Shown: positions 44,778 through 53,323 of the stretch, one piece after another | Numbering within the stretch: position 1 is the first letter of the stretch | Layout of the letters: every line of letters begins with the position of its first letter | Assembly (NCBI RefSeq): GCF_907163085.1 | Contig: NZ_CAJQTX010000005.1 | Span: 558,001-622,000 of the forward strand | DNA from: Candidatus Accumulibacter sp. ACC003 | GTDB taxonomy: Bacteria > Pseudomonadota > Gammaproteobacteria > Burkholderiales > Rhodocyclaceae | DNA: 64,000 nt | Direction: 5' to 3' | Translations under genes and position numbers: made by a program | Notes under the pieces: generated by a model | Told to the model about the DNA's origin: nothing | Database searches by the model: none | What the model saw: the letters and a program-made list of their open reading frames with translations, nothing else

Positions 44778-46328
44778 TTACTGCGCACCTTCGACGCCGC
44801 CGACCAGCACGCGCTGGCTGCCACCGCTGCCCAGCCGGCTGCTCTGGTTGATCGCCCCGCTGACACGCACATCGGTGGCTATATTGCCGCCGCCCGCATT
44901 GCGCACGCTGCCGAGGTTGATGGTCTGCGAAGCGTTGGTCGTGCCGAGCGCGTCCTGCTGGATGCCGGCGTCGACGACGGCCCGGGTAGCAACCGTCGCC
45001 GCCGTATTCTCGACGCTGCCGATGGCCACCGTCTGCTCGCTGTTGATCGTGCTGCGCGCCGACTGATCGATCCTGCCGGTCACCACCGCATCGGTGCTCA
45101 CCGTTCCCGAAGTACGCTCGGCGCTGCCCACGGAAATCGTCTGCCGGGCGCCGCCCTGGGTATCGGCCAGCGACTGCGAGATGGCGTTGGTGGTGCTTGC
45201 ATTGGTGGTGACGCGACCGCTGCTGCCGACGACGCTGCCGATCAGCACACGCTGCTGGTTAGCGGCGGTGTTGCCGGTGCGCGAGCTGGCCGACTGCGAA
45301 ATCGCGCCCGATACCTGCGCCTTGGTCGTCGCGCTCTGCGGCGAGCCGCCGCTGACGGTGCCGATGGCGATGCTCTGATCCGCCTGGCTGTTCTGCGTCT
45401 GGGTCACCGTGTTGCTGACGGCGCCGCGCGTCGAAATATTGCCGCCCGCGTCGACACCGCTGACGGCGCCGACGGAAAGGTTCTGCCTGCCTGCCGCGCT
45501 CCCCTGCCGGGTCTGCGTGACCGCGCCGCCAATCAGCCCGTCGGTGTTCACGTTGCTGGCCTGGGTGGCGGTGATGCTGCCCGCATCGATGGTCTGCGCA
45601 TTCGCCAGATTGCCCGCGTTGCCACCACTTGACTGCTGGCTGACGCTAGCGCCGACGATCCGGCCGCTGCTCGCTGCCGAGCCGATCTGCGAGTTCTGCA
45701 CCGCTCCAGCACGAATCTCCTGACTCAGACCGGCGCTGCTCGAGTCATTGACCTGGCTCTGAGTGACGTTGCCCGAGACGACGCCACTGGTCGTGAGCGA
45801 CCCGACGCGCGAATCCGACAGGCTGCCGGCATCGATTTTTTGCGTCCGCTGCCCGAACGTGGCGCTCTGCGTCTGCACCACATTGGCCTTGACGGTGCCG
45901 GAAAGCGTCGCGTTGCCCGCTTGCACGTTCCCGGCCGTGGAGCCGACCCGGACTTCCTGCGCGTCGCTCGCCGTCGAGCGCCCGGAAACGCCGCTCTTGC
46001 TCTGCACCAGGCTGCCGGCCAGCGTTCCGTCGGCACTCACCGTTCCCGTCGTCGTGCCGCTGACGCCGCCCACCGAGACATCCTGCCGGCCGCCCGCACT
46101 GTCACTGGCCTGATCAACGCTGCCGACCAGCGAGCCACGAGTGGTCAGATCATTGGCGCCGACAGATGTCGGCGGCTGCCCGCCAAGCGTATCGGCCGGC
46201 GCCGCGGACTTCTCGGCCGCCACCAGGGTATTGGAAGTGCCGTCCTTGACCGGCGCGATCTGCGCCAGCAAGGGGCTCGACGCGAGACTCAAGACGGCAG
46301 CCAGAATCTTCAAGCGGACTGGTTTCAT
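44778..46328 (-). CDS. Secreted repeat protein, curli-like amyloid or beta-solenoid candidate
   Basis: A 516-residue exported protein: signal peptide ending SSPLLAQ, a short linker, then about twelve imperfect repeats of 36-43 residues plus a partial one. Each repeat has two strands: Q-x-I-x-V/I-G-S-V and V-x-T-x-x-x-V-x-G-x-I-x-Q; examples are QTISVGSAERTSGTVST and QTVAIGSVENTAATVAT. The composition is very rich in Ser, Gly, Thr, Gln and Asn with no Cys and few Lys, as in curlin subunits. Spacing of Q and G at strand ends suits a strand-loop-strand amyloid ladder. ATG 46328 has AGGA eight bases upstream; ATG 46334 overlaps that site. First gene of the operon. Confidence 0.8.
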   Translation of the reverse strand: MKPVRLKILAAVLSLASSPLLAQIAPVKDGTSNTLVAAEKSAAPADTLGGQPPTSVGANDLTTRGSLVGSVDQASDSAGGRQDVSVGGVSGTTTGTVSADGTLAGSLVQSKSGVSGRSTASDAQEVRVGSTAGNVQAGNATLSGTVKANVVQTQSATFGQRTQKIDAGSLSDSRVGSLTTSGVVSGNVTQSQVNDSSSAGLSQEIRAGAVQNSQIGSAASSGRIVGASVSQQSSGGNAGNLANAQTIDAGSITATQASNVNTDGLIGGAVTQTRQGSAAGRQNLSVGAVSGVDAGGNISTRGAVSNTVTQTQNSQADQSIAIGTVSGGSPQSATTKAQVSGAISQSASSRTGNTAANQQRVLIGSVVGSSGRVTTNASTTNAISQSLADTQGGARQTISVGSAERTSGTVSTDAVVTGRIDQSARSTINSEQTVAIGSVENTAATVATRAVVDAGIQQDALGTTNASQTINLGSVRNAGGGNIATDVRVSGAINQSSRLGSGGSQRVLVGGVEGAQ

Positions 46329-47075
46329 GGTCATCTTCCTATCGGTTGAGGGTTACCAGAGCACAAGACTTTGCGCCGCTTGTAGTGGTTTCGTATTCAA
46401 TCGCGGTTTGGATGCAGTCAGCGTGAAAATATTCTCGTGCACGCATGCATGGCTGCTGCGCTCTCGATACCTCGTGGGCAAGTCGAATATTCGAGGCGGC
46501 TACTGCTGGCCGCGCGGCTGGAAAAGGCCGCGACCCTCGCCGGCCGGCCACGCCAGTCAAAAAAGGCTCATCCGCCGCGTAAAAGCAGCGCTCGAAGCGT
46601 GGGTCTTCTGCGCTGCAGATAGTAGCCGCAACGCGCCCTACGGCATACATCAGGCGCATGTATTCTGCGGCCCTGTGCGGAACTATCAGCTCACCCCTCG
46701 ACGCTCACGAAACCTGACCCTTTTTCGCTCACTAGAACGGATCCAGGAGATGCGCAGGAGTCGGCCATCTGCGCGATGCCGGCTATGATCGAATGAGGTT
46801 TTGTGGCGGCGCGGCGGCGCGGCGACACGCTCCGTCCGCCGGGGATTTTTTGACGGCAAATGGATGCGCTTGACGCGTGCGGCAGGAAGGCCTCGGAGCT
46901 GGGTCAAGGGCAGGCTGCGGTTTTTTGCAGCCTGGCGAAGCCTCCCTTGACGCAGCGGAGGGGCGCGAGACTGAGGGGTGGCAGTAAGCGCGGCAGTATC
47001 GGGCTTACTGCCCTGGAGACGGGTGTTTGCGTGGATCGAATTCGCGCCGATCGCCGTTTCAGCTACTGATTATGG
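46329..47075. other. Long intergenic region upstream of the amyloid-like operon
   Basis: About 750 bp without a convincing gene. Short AT-rich patches occur near 46430 and 46490 (GAATATTC). The promoter of the operon should lie just right of 46330, but no clear -35/-10 pair is visible, as expected if an ECF sigma factor reads it. A frame at 46339-46659 on the minus strand has no ribosome site and unnatural composition. The right part may be degraded flank of the IS element. Confidence 0.5.
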
Positions 47076-47159
47076 TGACCCTCCCGGCGGCGGTCAGGGC
47101 GCGAGCGGGCGAGCAGCTCAGCCGCCGGCGAGCGATCCAGTGCACACGCCGCCGCGCCT

Positions 47160-47993
47160 TCAGGATGCCGCGGACTCGTTCGTTGGGGCGATGCTCCTCG
47201 ACGCCGAGCGTTTAGCCGCCGCTACCGAGGCCGCCGCCGTGATCGTCGGGGCGCTTCCTGGCTCGCTGCGCAGAGAAGGTCCGCTCAAGCGCAGGATGAT
47301 GCAGCGGTGCTGCAGTCGGTCGAGCAGCGCATCGACGAGCGGCTTCCTCTGAAACAGCTCGTACCAGTCGGGCAGATCGAGATTCGTCGTGATCAGCGTT
47401 GACAGCCCCAGGCTATAGCGCTGATCCATCAGGCGGAAGAAGGCGTTGACCTGTTCCGGTTTCAGATTGAGGTAGCCCAGCTCATCGATGGCGATCAGTG
47501 GCATGCGGCACAACTGGTTGAGCAGCGCCACCGTCGAACGATCGGCAAGCGAGGCATACAAAGCGTCGAGCAAAGCCTGCGCGGTGTAGAAGCGCGCGCG
47601 ATAACCGTTCAGACACGCCTCGCGAAGCAATCCCACCGCGATCCCGGACTTGCCGGTTCCCGGCGGACCGATCAACAACACGTTCTCGCCCCGGCGCAGG
47701 AATTCCAGTCCGGCCAGCGTCATCACCTGCGTCTTGTTCACGCTCGGCTGCCGCGCAAAAGGAAACGACTGCAAGGTCCACGGCCAAGGCAAATGCGCCT
47801 GACTGAGACGATAAGCCAGACTCTTCTCACGTCGGGCCGCGTCTTCCGCGCCGAGTAGACGGAAGAGCACCTCCGGAACCGGCGTCCCCTGGCGCTCGGC
47901 CAAATCGAGCTCCTCATCGAGCACCGCCGCCATCCCCGACCAGCGCATCTGCCCAAGCAAAGCCTTCAGACGCTCACGCATCATCACCTCCAT
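47160..47993 (-). CDS. istB: IS21-family transposition helper ATPase IstB
   Basis: A 277-residue AAA+ ATPase. Walker A is LLIGPPGTGKSGIA, Walker B LIAIDELGYLNL, and sensor I STLITTNLDLPDW. IstB directs the IstA transposase to its target. It overlaps istA by 20 bases. The C-terminus (from about residue 245) is an Ala/Ser-rich tail. GGAGG upstream favours the ATG at 47984 or 47981 over the outermost ATG at 47993. Appears intact. Confidence 0.93.
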   Translation of the reverse strand: MEVMMRERLKALLGQMRWSGMAAVLDEELDLAERQGTPVPEVLFRLLGAEDAARREKSLAYRLSQAHLPWPWTLQSFPFARQPSVNKTQVMTLAGLEFLRRGENVLLIGPPGTGKSGIAVGLLREACLNGYRARFYTAQALLDALYASLADRSTVALLNQLCRMPLIAIDELGYLNLKPEQVNAFFRLMDQRYSLGLSTLITTNLDLPDWYELFQRKPLVDALLDRLQHRCIILRLSGPSLRSEPGSAPTITAAASVAAAKRSASRSIAPTNESAAS

Positions 47994-49401
47994 CGTCGAG
48001 ATTGAAGAACTCCCCCGCCACCTGCTGCAGGATCATGTGCTCCAGGCGACCCATGTCGAACAGACCGAACTGCAGCGCCTGGGCCACGGCCGCCAGCAAA
48101 GGCTCCTGCGGATAGGTCCGCTTGAAGTCCAGCAAGCGGCGCAGCGGTCGCACCCCCCGGCCATGCGCCTGCCGGACCAGCGCGGCGACATACGCATCGA
48201 GCAGCGGGTCGTGCCCCTGCAACAATGTCGCCTCGCGCGGCGGCGTGCGCGGCCGCGGCTGCGGGGTCGGGTGATGCCCGGGGAGCTTCTGCTTCGTATC
48301 GCGCACGCCAAGCAGGCGGGCATGCACGGCGAGCAGTTGCTCACCCCGGCAGACCCTGACCTCGGTGGCATACAGATAGACGCTCAGCGCCTTGCCCACC
48401 CAGCGTTCGGGTACCGAATAGCGATTCGTCTCAAGCGACACGAAACCCTGCAGATCGACCACCCGCTCGACGACCTGATAGACCGGCGGCAGCACCGCCG
48501 GCAGCGGCTGCAGGCAAGGCCTCTCGACGGCGTAGGCGGCGCTTGGCGCCACCCCCAGAGCGCGCTTCGGTTTGGCATTGGCGACGTTCTCGCACCAGGC
48601 CAGCACCTGCGCGTTCAGGTCGGCGAAATCGCGAAACGTCCGGCCGGCCAGGAAATTGCCTTCGATCCAGGAAAAAGGTCTTTCAATCCTCCCCTTGCGA
48701 TCGGGTTTGTTCACCGCGTGCGCGCGGAAAGCGAAGCCCAGCGTACGTGCCAGGGCGACCATCTCGGGCGCAAACACGGCCTCGTCGCCGGCCCCGGCGA
48801 CGACGATCACGCTGGTATTGTCGATGACGCAGGTCGGGCAGCTGCCGGCCATGAAACGGACGGCTTCGAGCAGGAACTGCTTGGCTTCGAAACGCGTGAA
48901 ACGCGGAAAGTACTGAACGAAGAGCCGCCGCGAATACGCCAGGATCAGTGAGGCGCATTGCGCCGTCAGCGGCTTGCCGGCCAGGATCACGCGATGTGGC
49001 GAGGTATCGTGTTGCATCTCCTGACCAGGGGCGAAGTAATATTCGCCGGCGCGTTTCGGCGGCGTGCGCAGATCGGCATCGCGGATCCAGCGGGTCAGCG
49101 TGCTGTAGCCCGGACGAAGGTCCAGCTCCGCGGCCAGCATCTCCTGGATCCGCACCCCATTGCCGCGCGCGCGCTCGAAGGCCGAGACCAGCCAAAGCCG
49201 AACCGGCGCTGGGCACGCGACAGGCGCCGGGCACGCGGCTGGCCGAGCGCCCTCTGCGGTATCGGGCGGGGAAGCCGCCGGATACCGCAGGATACGGCGA
49301 ACGGTGTTACGCGAGAGCTTCAAGAGCCGGCTGATCTCGCGCAGCGCCAGACCTTGCTGATGCAATGTCAGCACGGCTTGATGAATTTCGGGCGATTTCA
49401 T
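47974..49401 (-). CDS. istA: IS21-family transposase IstA
   Basis: A 475-residue transposase. An N-terminal helix-turn-helix (GLALREISRLLKLSRNTVRRILRY) is followed by a DDE integrase core: the first Asp in MQHDTSPHRV, the second in TCVIDNTSVIV and the Glu in KPDRKGRIERPFSWIEGNF. A Mu-type C-terminal beta domain follows (FVSLETNRYSVPERWVGK). GAGGAAGG precedes the ATG. Its start lies 95 bases inside the ParB-like gene, so the two are transcribed together. Appears intact. Confidence 0.95.
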   Translation of the reverse strand: MKSPEIHQAVLTLHQQGLALREISRLLKLSRNTVRRILRYPAASPPDTAEGARPAACPAPVACPAPVRLWLVSAFERARGNGVRIQEMLAAELDLRPGYSTLTRWIRDADLRTPPKRAGEYYFAPGQEMQHDTSPHRVILAGKPLTAQCASLILAYSRRLFVQYFPRFTRFEAKQFLLEAVRFMAGSCPTCVIDNTSVIVVAGAGDEAVFAPEMVALARTLGFAFRAHAVNKPDRKGRIERPFSWIEGNFLAGRTFRDFADLNAQVLAWCENVANAKPKRALGVAPSAAYAVERPCLQPLPAVLPPVYQVVERVVDLQGFVSLETNRYSVPERWVGKALSVYLYATEVRVCRGEQLLAVHARLLGVRDTKQKLPGHHPTPQPRPRTPPREATLLQGHDPLLDAYVAALVRQAHGRGVRPLRRLLDFKRTYPQEPLLAAVAQALQFGLFDMGRLEHMILQQVAGEFFNLDDGGDDA

Positions 49402-50302
49402 CGGGGCATACCTTCCTCAGGTGGCACTGAAGAGACGCCAGCGCCAATTGCAAAGCGCCGACCGCGGTGGTGACGGCGGGCGGCAGCTCCGCTGGCGAGG
49501 GCGCCAGGGCGAACAACCGCCGAGCCAGACGGGCGCCCACCGCGTCGAGAATGCGGATGTCGGCCAGGACTTCGCCTTCCGGACCCTCGCGCAGGCTCTC
49601 GGCGCTCTTCTCGTCGGCTTTGGCGGTCAGCGAATTGAGCAACAGCTGTGGGGCCTCGACCATCCGCTCGCGCACCGTCCGGGAAGCGCCTTGATACTGC
49701 GCGAACCAGGTCGCCAGCTGGCGGGTCGTCAGCGGCGTCGTGTGCAAACTCTCCAGTAGCTGTTCGGCGTGGGCGCTGTTGGCGCGCGCCAACGGGCCGA
49801 GAATCCGCACCGCCGCCCAGGTCGAGACCTTTCCCTGGCGTACCGCCGTCAACACCGCATCCGAGAGGACCGTCACGAGTTGCAGGCGGCGACTGACCCA
49901 GCTCACGTCGCGGCCGCAGCGGCGGGCGATTTCATGCTGGCTCAGGGGGCCGCTGGCGATCAGTTCGCGCAGCAGCAGCGCTTCTTCGATCGGCGCAAAC
50001 GCGCGGCTGCGGGTTCGTGCCAACACGCCCAGCAGGCCTTGCACCGGATCGCCGTCCCAGCATTCGACCTCGGCCGTATCCCGGCCGAGTTGCCGCAACG
50101 CGGCGACGCGTCGATAGCCGTCGAGCAGGATCGCCGAGTTGCCCTCGCCGGCGACCGCGATGCACGGGACGAGCTGGCCATTGACCGCGATCGATTGGGC
50201 CAGACGCGTGATCGCCGCCGTATCCAGCACGCGAAGATCGGCGTAGCGCAACTCCAGGCGGTGCAAATCCAGAGTCTGAGCCGTAGCGGCCGTGTGATCC
50301 AT
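49307..50302 (-). CDS. ParB/Spo0J-like protein of the IS21 element
   Basis: A 331-residue protein with the ParB N-terminal nuclease-like fold: LELRYADLRVLDTAAITRLAQSIAVNGQLVPCIAV, SAILLDGYRRVAALRQLG and, as the box II equivalent, TRSRAFAPIEEALLLREL; then a helix-turn-helix (LSQHEIARRCGRDVSWVSRRLQL). No ParA partner is nearby and parS partition seems unlikely; the protein may bind the element ends or regulate transposition. GGAGG precedes ATG 50302. Overlap with istA supports its being part of the element. Confidence 0.85.
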   Translation of the reverse strand: MDHTAATAQTLDLHRLELRYADLRVLDTAAITRLAQSIAVNGQLVPCIAVAGEGNSAILLDGYRRVAALRQLGRDTAEVECWDGDPVQGLLGVLARTRSRAFAPIEEALLLRELIASGPLSQHEIARRCGRDVSWVSRRLQLVTVLSDAVLTAVRQGKVSTWAAVRILGPLARANSAHAEQLLESLHTTPLTTRQLATWFAQYQGASRTVRERMVEAPQLLLNSLTAKADEKSAESLREGPEGEVLADIRILDAVGARLARRLFALAPSPAELPPAVTTAVGALQLALASLQCHLRKVCPDEIARNSSSRADIASARSGAARDQPALEALA

Positions 50303-50388
50303 GCGCTTGACCTCCTATGGCATCCAGCCTAGCGAGGCGACCGCCGCAAGGCGATCGAGTCCTCTCTTTGCAAGCCGCGGCAGGGGCC

Positions 50389-50820
50389 TCAGGGCGAGGC
50401 GCAAGCGGCTGAAATAACGGTGATTTCAACCATCCACGCGTTCTTCTTTGCAAGCGACGCGTCCACTACCCGCGATAGGCGATAAGTGCCTGAGGAAAAG
50501 CCTGTTTCAGCCATTGACGCGTCCATCTTTGCAACGCCGGCCGGGGCGGGCGCGCGTTCCCGCTGCCGAGCCCGATTGCGTGCGACGTACTCCGGATGCT
50601 GCTCTCGATACGCCCGCCAGTAGTCGGGGTGACGCTCCGCCCAGGCCTTCTGCGCACGCTTCTGGTTATCGCGATAGTCGGGATCGTTCTGGCGCTTGGC
50701 CGCCTGCCAACGCCGTCGCCGTTCGCGCTGGCAGGCGGCGGCCGAACAGAAGCATTGGTCGGGGTTCTGCGGACGCGGCCGGAACGGCTGGTGACACGCC
50801 TCGCACTGTCGGAATTCCAT
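50389..50820 (-). CDS. Cysteine-cluster protein of the IS21 element
   Basis: A 143-residue protein starting MEFRQCEACHQPFRPR. The N-terminus is a zinc-binding cluster (CEACH, then CFCSAAACQRERRRRWQ), followed by a basic, aromatic-rich helix with repeating HPDYWRAYREQHPEYV units. It resembles small zinc-finger proteins found with IS21-type genes. The ATG at 50820 is preceded by GGAGAAA; the upstream open frame to 51042 is not supported. Likely DNA-binding; exact role unknown. Confidence 0.7.
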   Translation of the reverse strand: MEFRQCEACHQPFRPRPQNPDQCFCSAAACQRERRRRWQAAKRQNDPDYRDNQKRAQKAWAERHPDYWRAYREQHPEYVARNRARQRERAPAPAGVAKMDASMAETGFSSGTYRLSRVVDASLAKKNAWMVEITVISAACASP

Positions 50821-51098
50821 GACGGTTTCTCCCCACACGACGTCGTGCGGGAAGAATGGGCCCGTGCCGGGCTTCCTGTCGCGGAGCCGGAGAGCTGGCG
50901 AGGCTTGATCGCAACCTGGCGGCGGGCGGACTCGGCGAACGCGACGAGCTTGGCGAAGGGGCTTGACCGCGCAATCAGAAGGTCGGGCAGCCGGAGCGAC
51001 GCGCGCTGCCGCGTTGCCAACGGGCGATGCCTGCCGAACCAAGCTTGGGGAGTTACGAAGTTCGCTTTCCGGGAACCACTACGGGCCTCAACACGGGC

Positions 51099-51470
51099 TC
51101 AATGGGTCACGCTTGATGGGTCAGCTTTGGTGAGCAAAGGCGGGTCAGTTCCGGGGAGCGTCAAGGGCTCACCGCAAGTCCAGCCAGCCGCTTGCTCGTC
51201 ACGCGGTTTGTCGTGATCCCATACCGCCCATCGTGCAAATACAGGCACGGCTTTCGGTGAGAGCCTGAAGATCGCTGCACGCAGAGCTTCAATTGCCGTG
51301 CGACCCATACCCAGTTCGTCAGCAAAGGAGTATGCCAGCTCGAAGCCGGCCAATGCAGCGGCGAGCGCTTCCATGTGCTGGGCGAGTTGGTTGAGAAAAA
51401 TGGTCGTGCCCCTCATCGCGTCCGCTGGTTCGCGGAGATCCTCCGCTTGGGCAGCCTTGAGGCTGCCCAA
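51099..51470 (-). CDS. Hypothetical protein truncated at the IS21 right end
   Basis: A 123-residue open frame. The middle (LNQLAQHMEALAAALAGFELAYSFADELGMGRTAIEALRAAIF) has natural-looking composition and heptad-like spacing, but the last about 15 residues are encoded by the GGGTCA motifs of the IS edge. It may therefore be a host or older mobile gene cut by the insertion. No family recognised. Weak start signal. Confidence 0.35.
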   Translation of the reverse strand: MGSLKAAQAEDLREPADAMRGTTIFLNQLAQHMEALAAALAGFELAYSFADELGMGRTAIEALRAAIFRLSPKAVPVFARWAVWDHDKPRDEQAAGWTCGEPLTLPGTDPPLLTKADPSSVTH

Positions 51471-51672
51471 GCGCTATTCGCCAATTCAGATATCTATTCT
51501 TGTGGATACAAACCGCGCCACTTCAGATAGGCAGTCCGGGCTCGACGGCGGCTCTCGTCGATAACTCGCTGACGAGCGGGCATTCCCGGCTGCCCTTCAA
51601 GGGAAAGCGTCCCGCTCGGCGAGAGTTGCCGGGCGCCACGGTCTACGCACGACACGCGGCACCCACCCACAG

Positions 51673-51800
51673 CGTCATTGCGAGTAGGCAAAGCCGACGT
51701 GGCAATCCAGAGGTTTTACTCTTCGCGTGGTCGATGCGGCGGAAGATAGCAAGACGATGGAACTGGATTGCCGCGTCGGCTGCGCCTCCTCGCAATGACG
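51673..51800. repeat. MITE-like inverted repeat of the GTCATTGCGAG type
   Basis: Left arm starts CGTCATTGCGAG (51673) and ends GGCAATCCAG (51710); right arm starts CTGGATTGCC (51763) and ends CTCGCAATGACG (51800), the arms being imperfect reverse complements of about 38 bp around a 52-bp centre. This is a widespread intergenic repeat type in high-GC proteobacteria. No coding capacity. Confidence 0.8.
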
Positions 51801-52024
51801 AGTGGCTGGCGTGTTGCCGCCTTCCCGACGAGACTTTCAGCAAGCCCGACAGCAGCGCGCAACCCCTGCGGTGGCTGGGATGTATATGTTCCATACTGCG
51901 TGCAACGCCACGCTCGACTGCCGCTGGCGCCAAACCGGCTGCTGACGAAGCCGTGCGCCGCCGGTGGTAATATCCGGCCATCTCCACTGCATAGATGTGA
52001 CTTCCTTTCGGCCACTCTCCAACA
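51801..52024. other. Short non-coding gap upstream of the TIR gene
   Basis: No gene supported. Together with 51471-51672 this is low-information sequence flanking the MITE-like repeat; no promoter is obvious before the TIR gene. Confidence 0.4.
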
Positions 52025-53323
52025 ATGACTTCCAGCCCGCGTCCGCTTTCGGTGTTCCTCTGCCACAGTTCGCAGGACAAGGCTTTCGTCAGGGACCTGT
52101 ACGGGAAGCTGCAGCGCGACGGCGTGGCGCCCTGGCTCGACGAGGAAGATCTTCTCCCCGGCCAGCATTGGGACCGGGAAATCCGCCGTGCCGTGCGTGC
52201 CAGCGACCTGGTCCTGGTCTGCCTTTCGAAGGGCTCGGTAAGCAAGGCTGGCTATTTGCAGAAAGAGATCAAGTTTGTTCTCGACGTCGCGGCGGAGCAG
52301 CCCGACGGTAGCATCTTCCTTGTCCCCGCGCGCATCGAGGAGGGCGTTCAGATCAGCTACGTGGCCGAGGAACTGGGTCGCAAGCACTGGGTTGACCTCT
52401 TCCACGAAGCCGGTTACCAGCGGTTGCAGAACGCTTTGCAGGCGCGCGCCCGGGAATGCGGCGCCAGTTTCGGTAGCACGACACCAGCGACGCCGGCGAG
52501 CCCTGCCAGCGCCGGCTCGTCCCTGGCGATCGAACGGCCGGCATGGGCCAGCGGCGCTGGTAAGGACGCGTATGGCCAGTTTGCCGAGATCGAGGTCGCC
52601 AACATCGTCCAGCGCTTCCGCTGGATTATGCCTGGGCGTTTCCTGATGGGTTCGCCGGCCGGCGAGGCTGAGCGTTCGGAAAACGAGCTGCAGCACGAAG
52701 TCATGCTAAGTCGAGGATTCTGGCTGGCAGACACCGCCTGCACCCAGGCGCTCTGGCAAGTCGTGACCGGCAATAACCCAAGTCGCTTAAAGGACGATCC
52801 GAAGCTGCCGGTAGAGAACGTCAGTTGGAACGACGTGCAGGCCTTCCTCGCCGAGCTGAATCGCCACGTGCCGGGCCTGCAGGCGCGGCTGCCGAGCGAG
52901 GCCGAGTGGGAGTACGCGTGTCGGGCCGGGACGACGACGGCTTTCTCCTTCGGCGAAAACATCACGCCGGAACAGGTGAATTACGACGGCAACTACCCCT
53001 ACGCCGATGGCCGCATGGGCTTGTACCGCGGGTGCTCCGTGCCGATCACTAGCATGCCGGCGAACGCCTGGGGTCTCCACGAAATGCACGGCAATGTCTT
53101 GGAATGGTGCGCCGACCCGTACGGCGATTACCCGACCGCAGCGCAGGTCGATCCAAGCGGCCCGCAGGCCGGCGACAACCGCGTCTTGCGCGGCGGTTCG
53201 TCGAGTGACGACGGCAGTTTCGTGCGTTGTGCCTACCGGAGCTGGGAGGGGCCTGACCTCTGTGACCGGATCTTCGGCTTCCGGTTCGCCCTCGGTCACC
53301 CGGGGCCGGCGGAGCCGGCCTGA
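52025..53323 (+). CDS. TIR domain fused to a formylglycine-enzyme/C-type-lectin fold domain
   Basis: A 432-residue protein. Residues about 7-140 are a bacterial TIR domain: LSVFLCHSSQDKAFVRDLY, the BB-like loop DEEDLLPGQHW, and Glu81 in YLQKEIKFVLD at the usual catalytic position for NAD+-cleaving TIRs. A Ser/Pro/Ala linker (150-180) leads to an FGE-sulfatase-like domain: MPGRFLMGSPAGEAERSENE, LPSEAEWEYACRAG, NAWGLHEMHGNVLEWCADPYG and NRVLRGGS... FGFRFAL. The paired active-site cysteines of true FGE are not in place, so it is likely a binding module. The C-terminus resembles a DGR variable region. A sensor linked to an NADase effector is the inferred role. Weak ribosome site. Confidence 0.85.
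   Translation: MTSSPRPLSVFLCHSSQDKAFVRDLYGKLQRDGVAPWLDEEDLLPGQHWDREIRRAVRASDLVLVCLSKGSVSKAGYLQKEIKFVLDVAAEQPDGSIFLVPARIEEGVQISYVAEELGRKHWVDLFHEAGYQRLQNALQARARECGASFGSTTPATPASPASAGSSLAIERPAWASGAGKDAYGQFAEIEVANIVQRFRWIMPGRFLMGSPAGEAERSENELQHEVMLSRGFWLADTACTQALWQVVTGNNPSRLKDDPKLPVENVSWNDVQAFLAELNRHVPGLQARLPSEAEWEYACRAGTTTAFSFGENITPEQVNYDGNYPYADGRMGLYRGCSVPITSMPANAWGLHEMHGNVLEWCADPYGDYPTAAQVDPSGPQAGDNRVLRGGSSSDDGSFVRCAYRSWEGPDLCDRIFGFRFALGHPGPAEPA
53180..53287 (+). other. Candidate diversity-generating retroelement variable region
   Basis: Codons for residues 386-421 at the end of the TIR-lectin gene. A fixed scaffold (RVLRGGS, an Arg/Ala/Arg spine, GFR) alternates with residues whose codons mostly end in C or T (agt, gac, gac, ggc, agt, ttc; later agc, gac, ctc, tgt, gac, atc, ttc), as expected after adenine mutagenesis of AAC/AAT template codons. 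No reverse transcriptase or template copy was seen in this window. Confidence 0.45.

Larger units (their letters stand above)
47076..51147 (-). mobile_element. IS21-family element with two extra genes
   Basis: The block istB, istA, a ParB-like gene and a Cys-cluster gene, all leftward. The right edge shows three GGGTCA motifs (51104, 51118, 51142), like the repeated transposase-binding sites of IS21 ends, and the left edge has TGACCC at 47076 in inverted sense. Exact termini and target duplication could not be settled by eye, so the limits are approximate. Confidence 0.65.

Noticed and set aside
46339-46659. Minus-strand frame just upstream of the amyloid-like gene
   Set aside because: No ribosome site, unnatural Cys/Arg/Ala composition, no recognisable motif.
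52575-53323. Active formylglycine-generating enzyme
   Set aside because: The conserved Cys pair near the RGGS motif is absent; the fold is probably used for binding.
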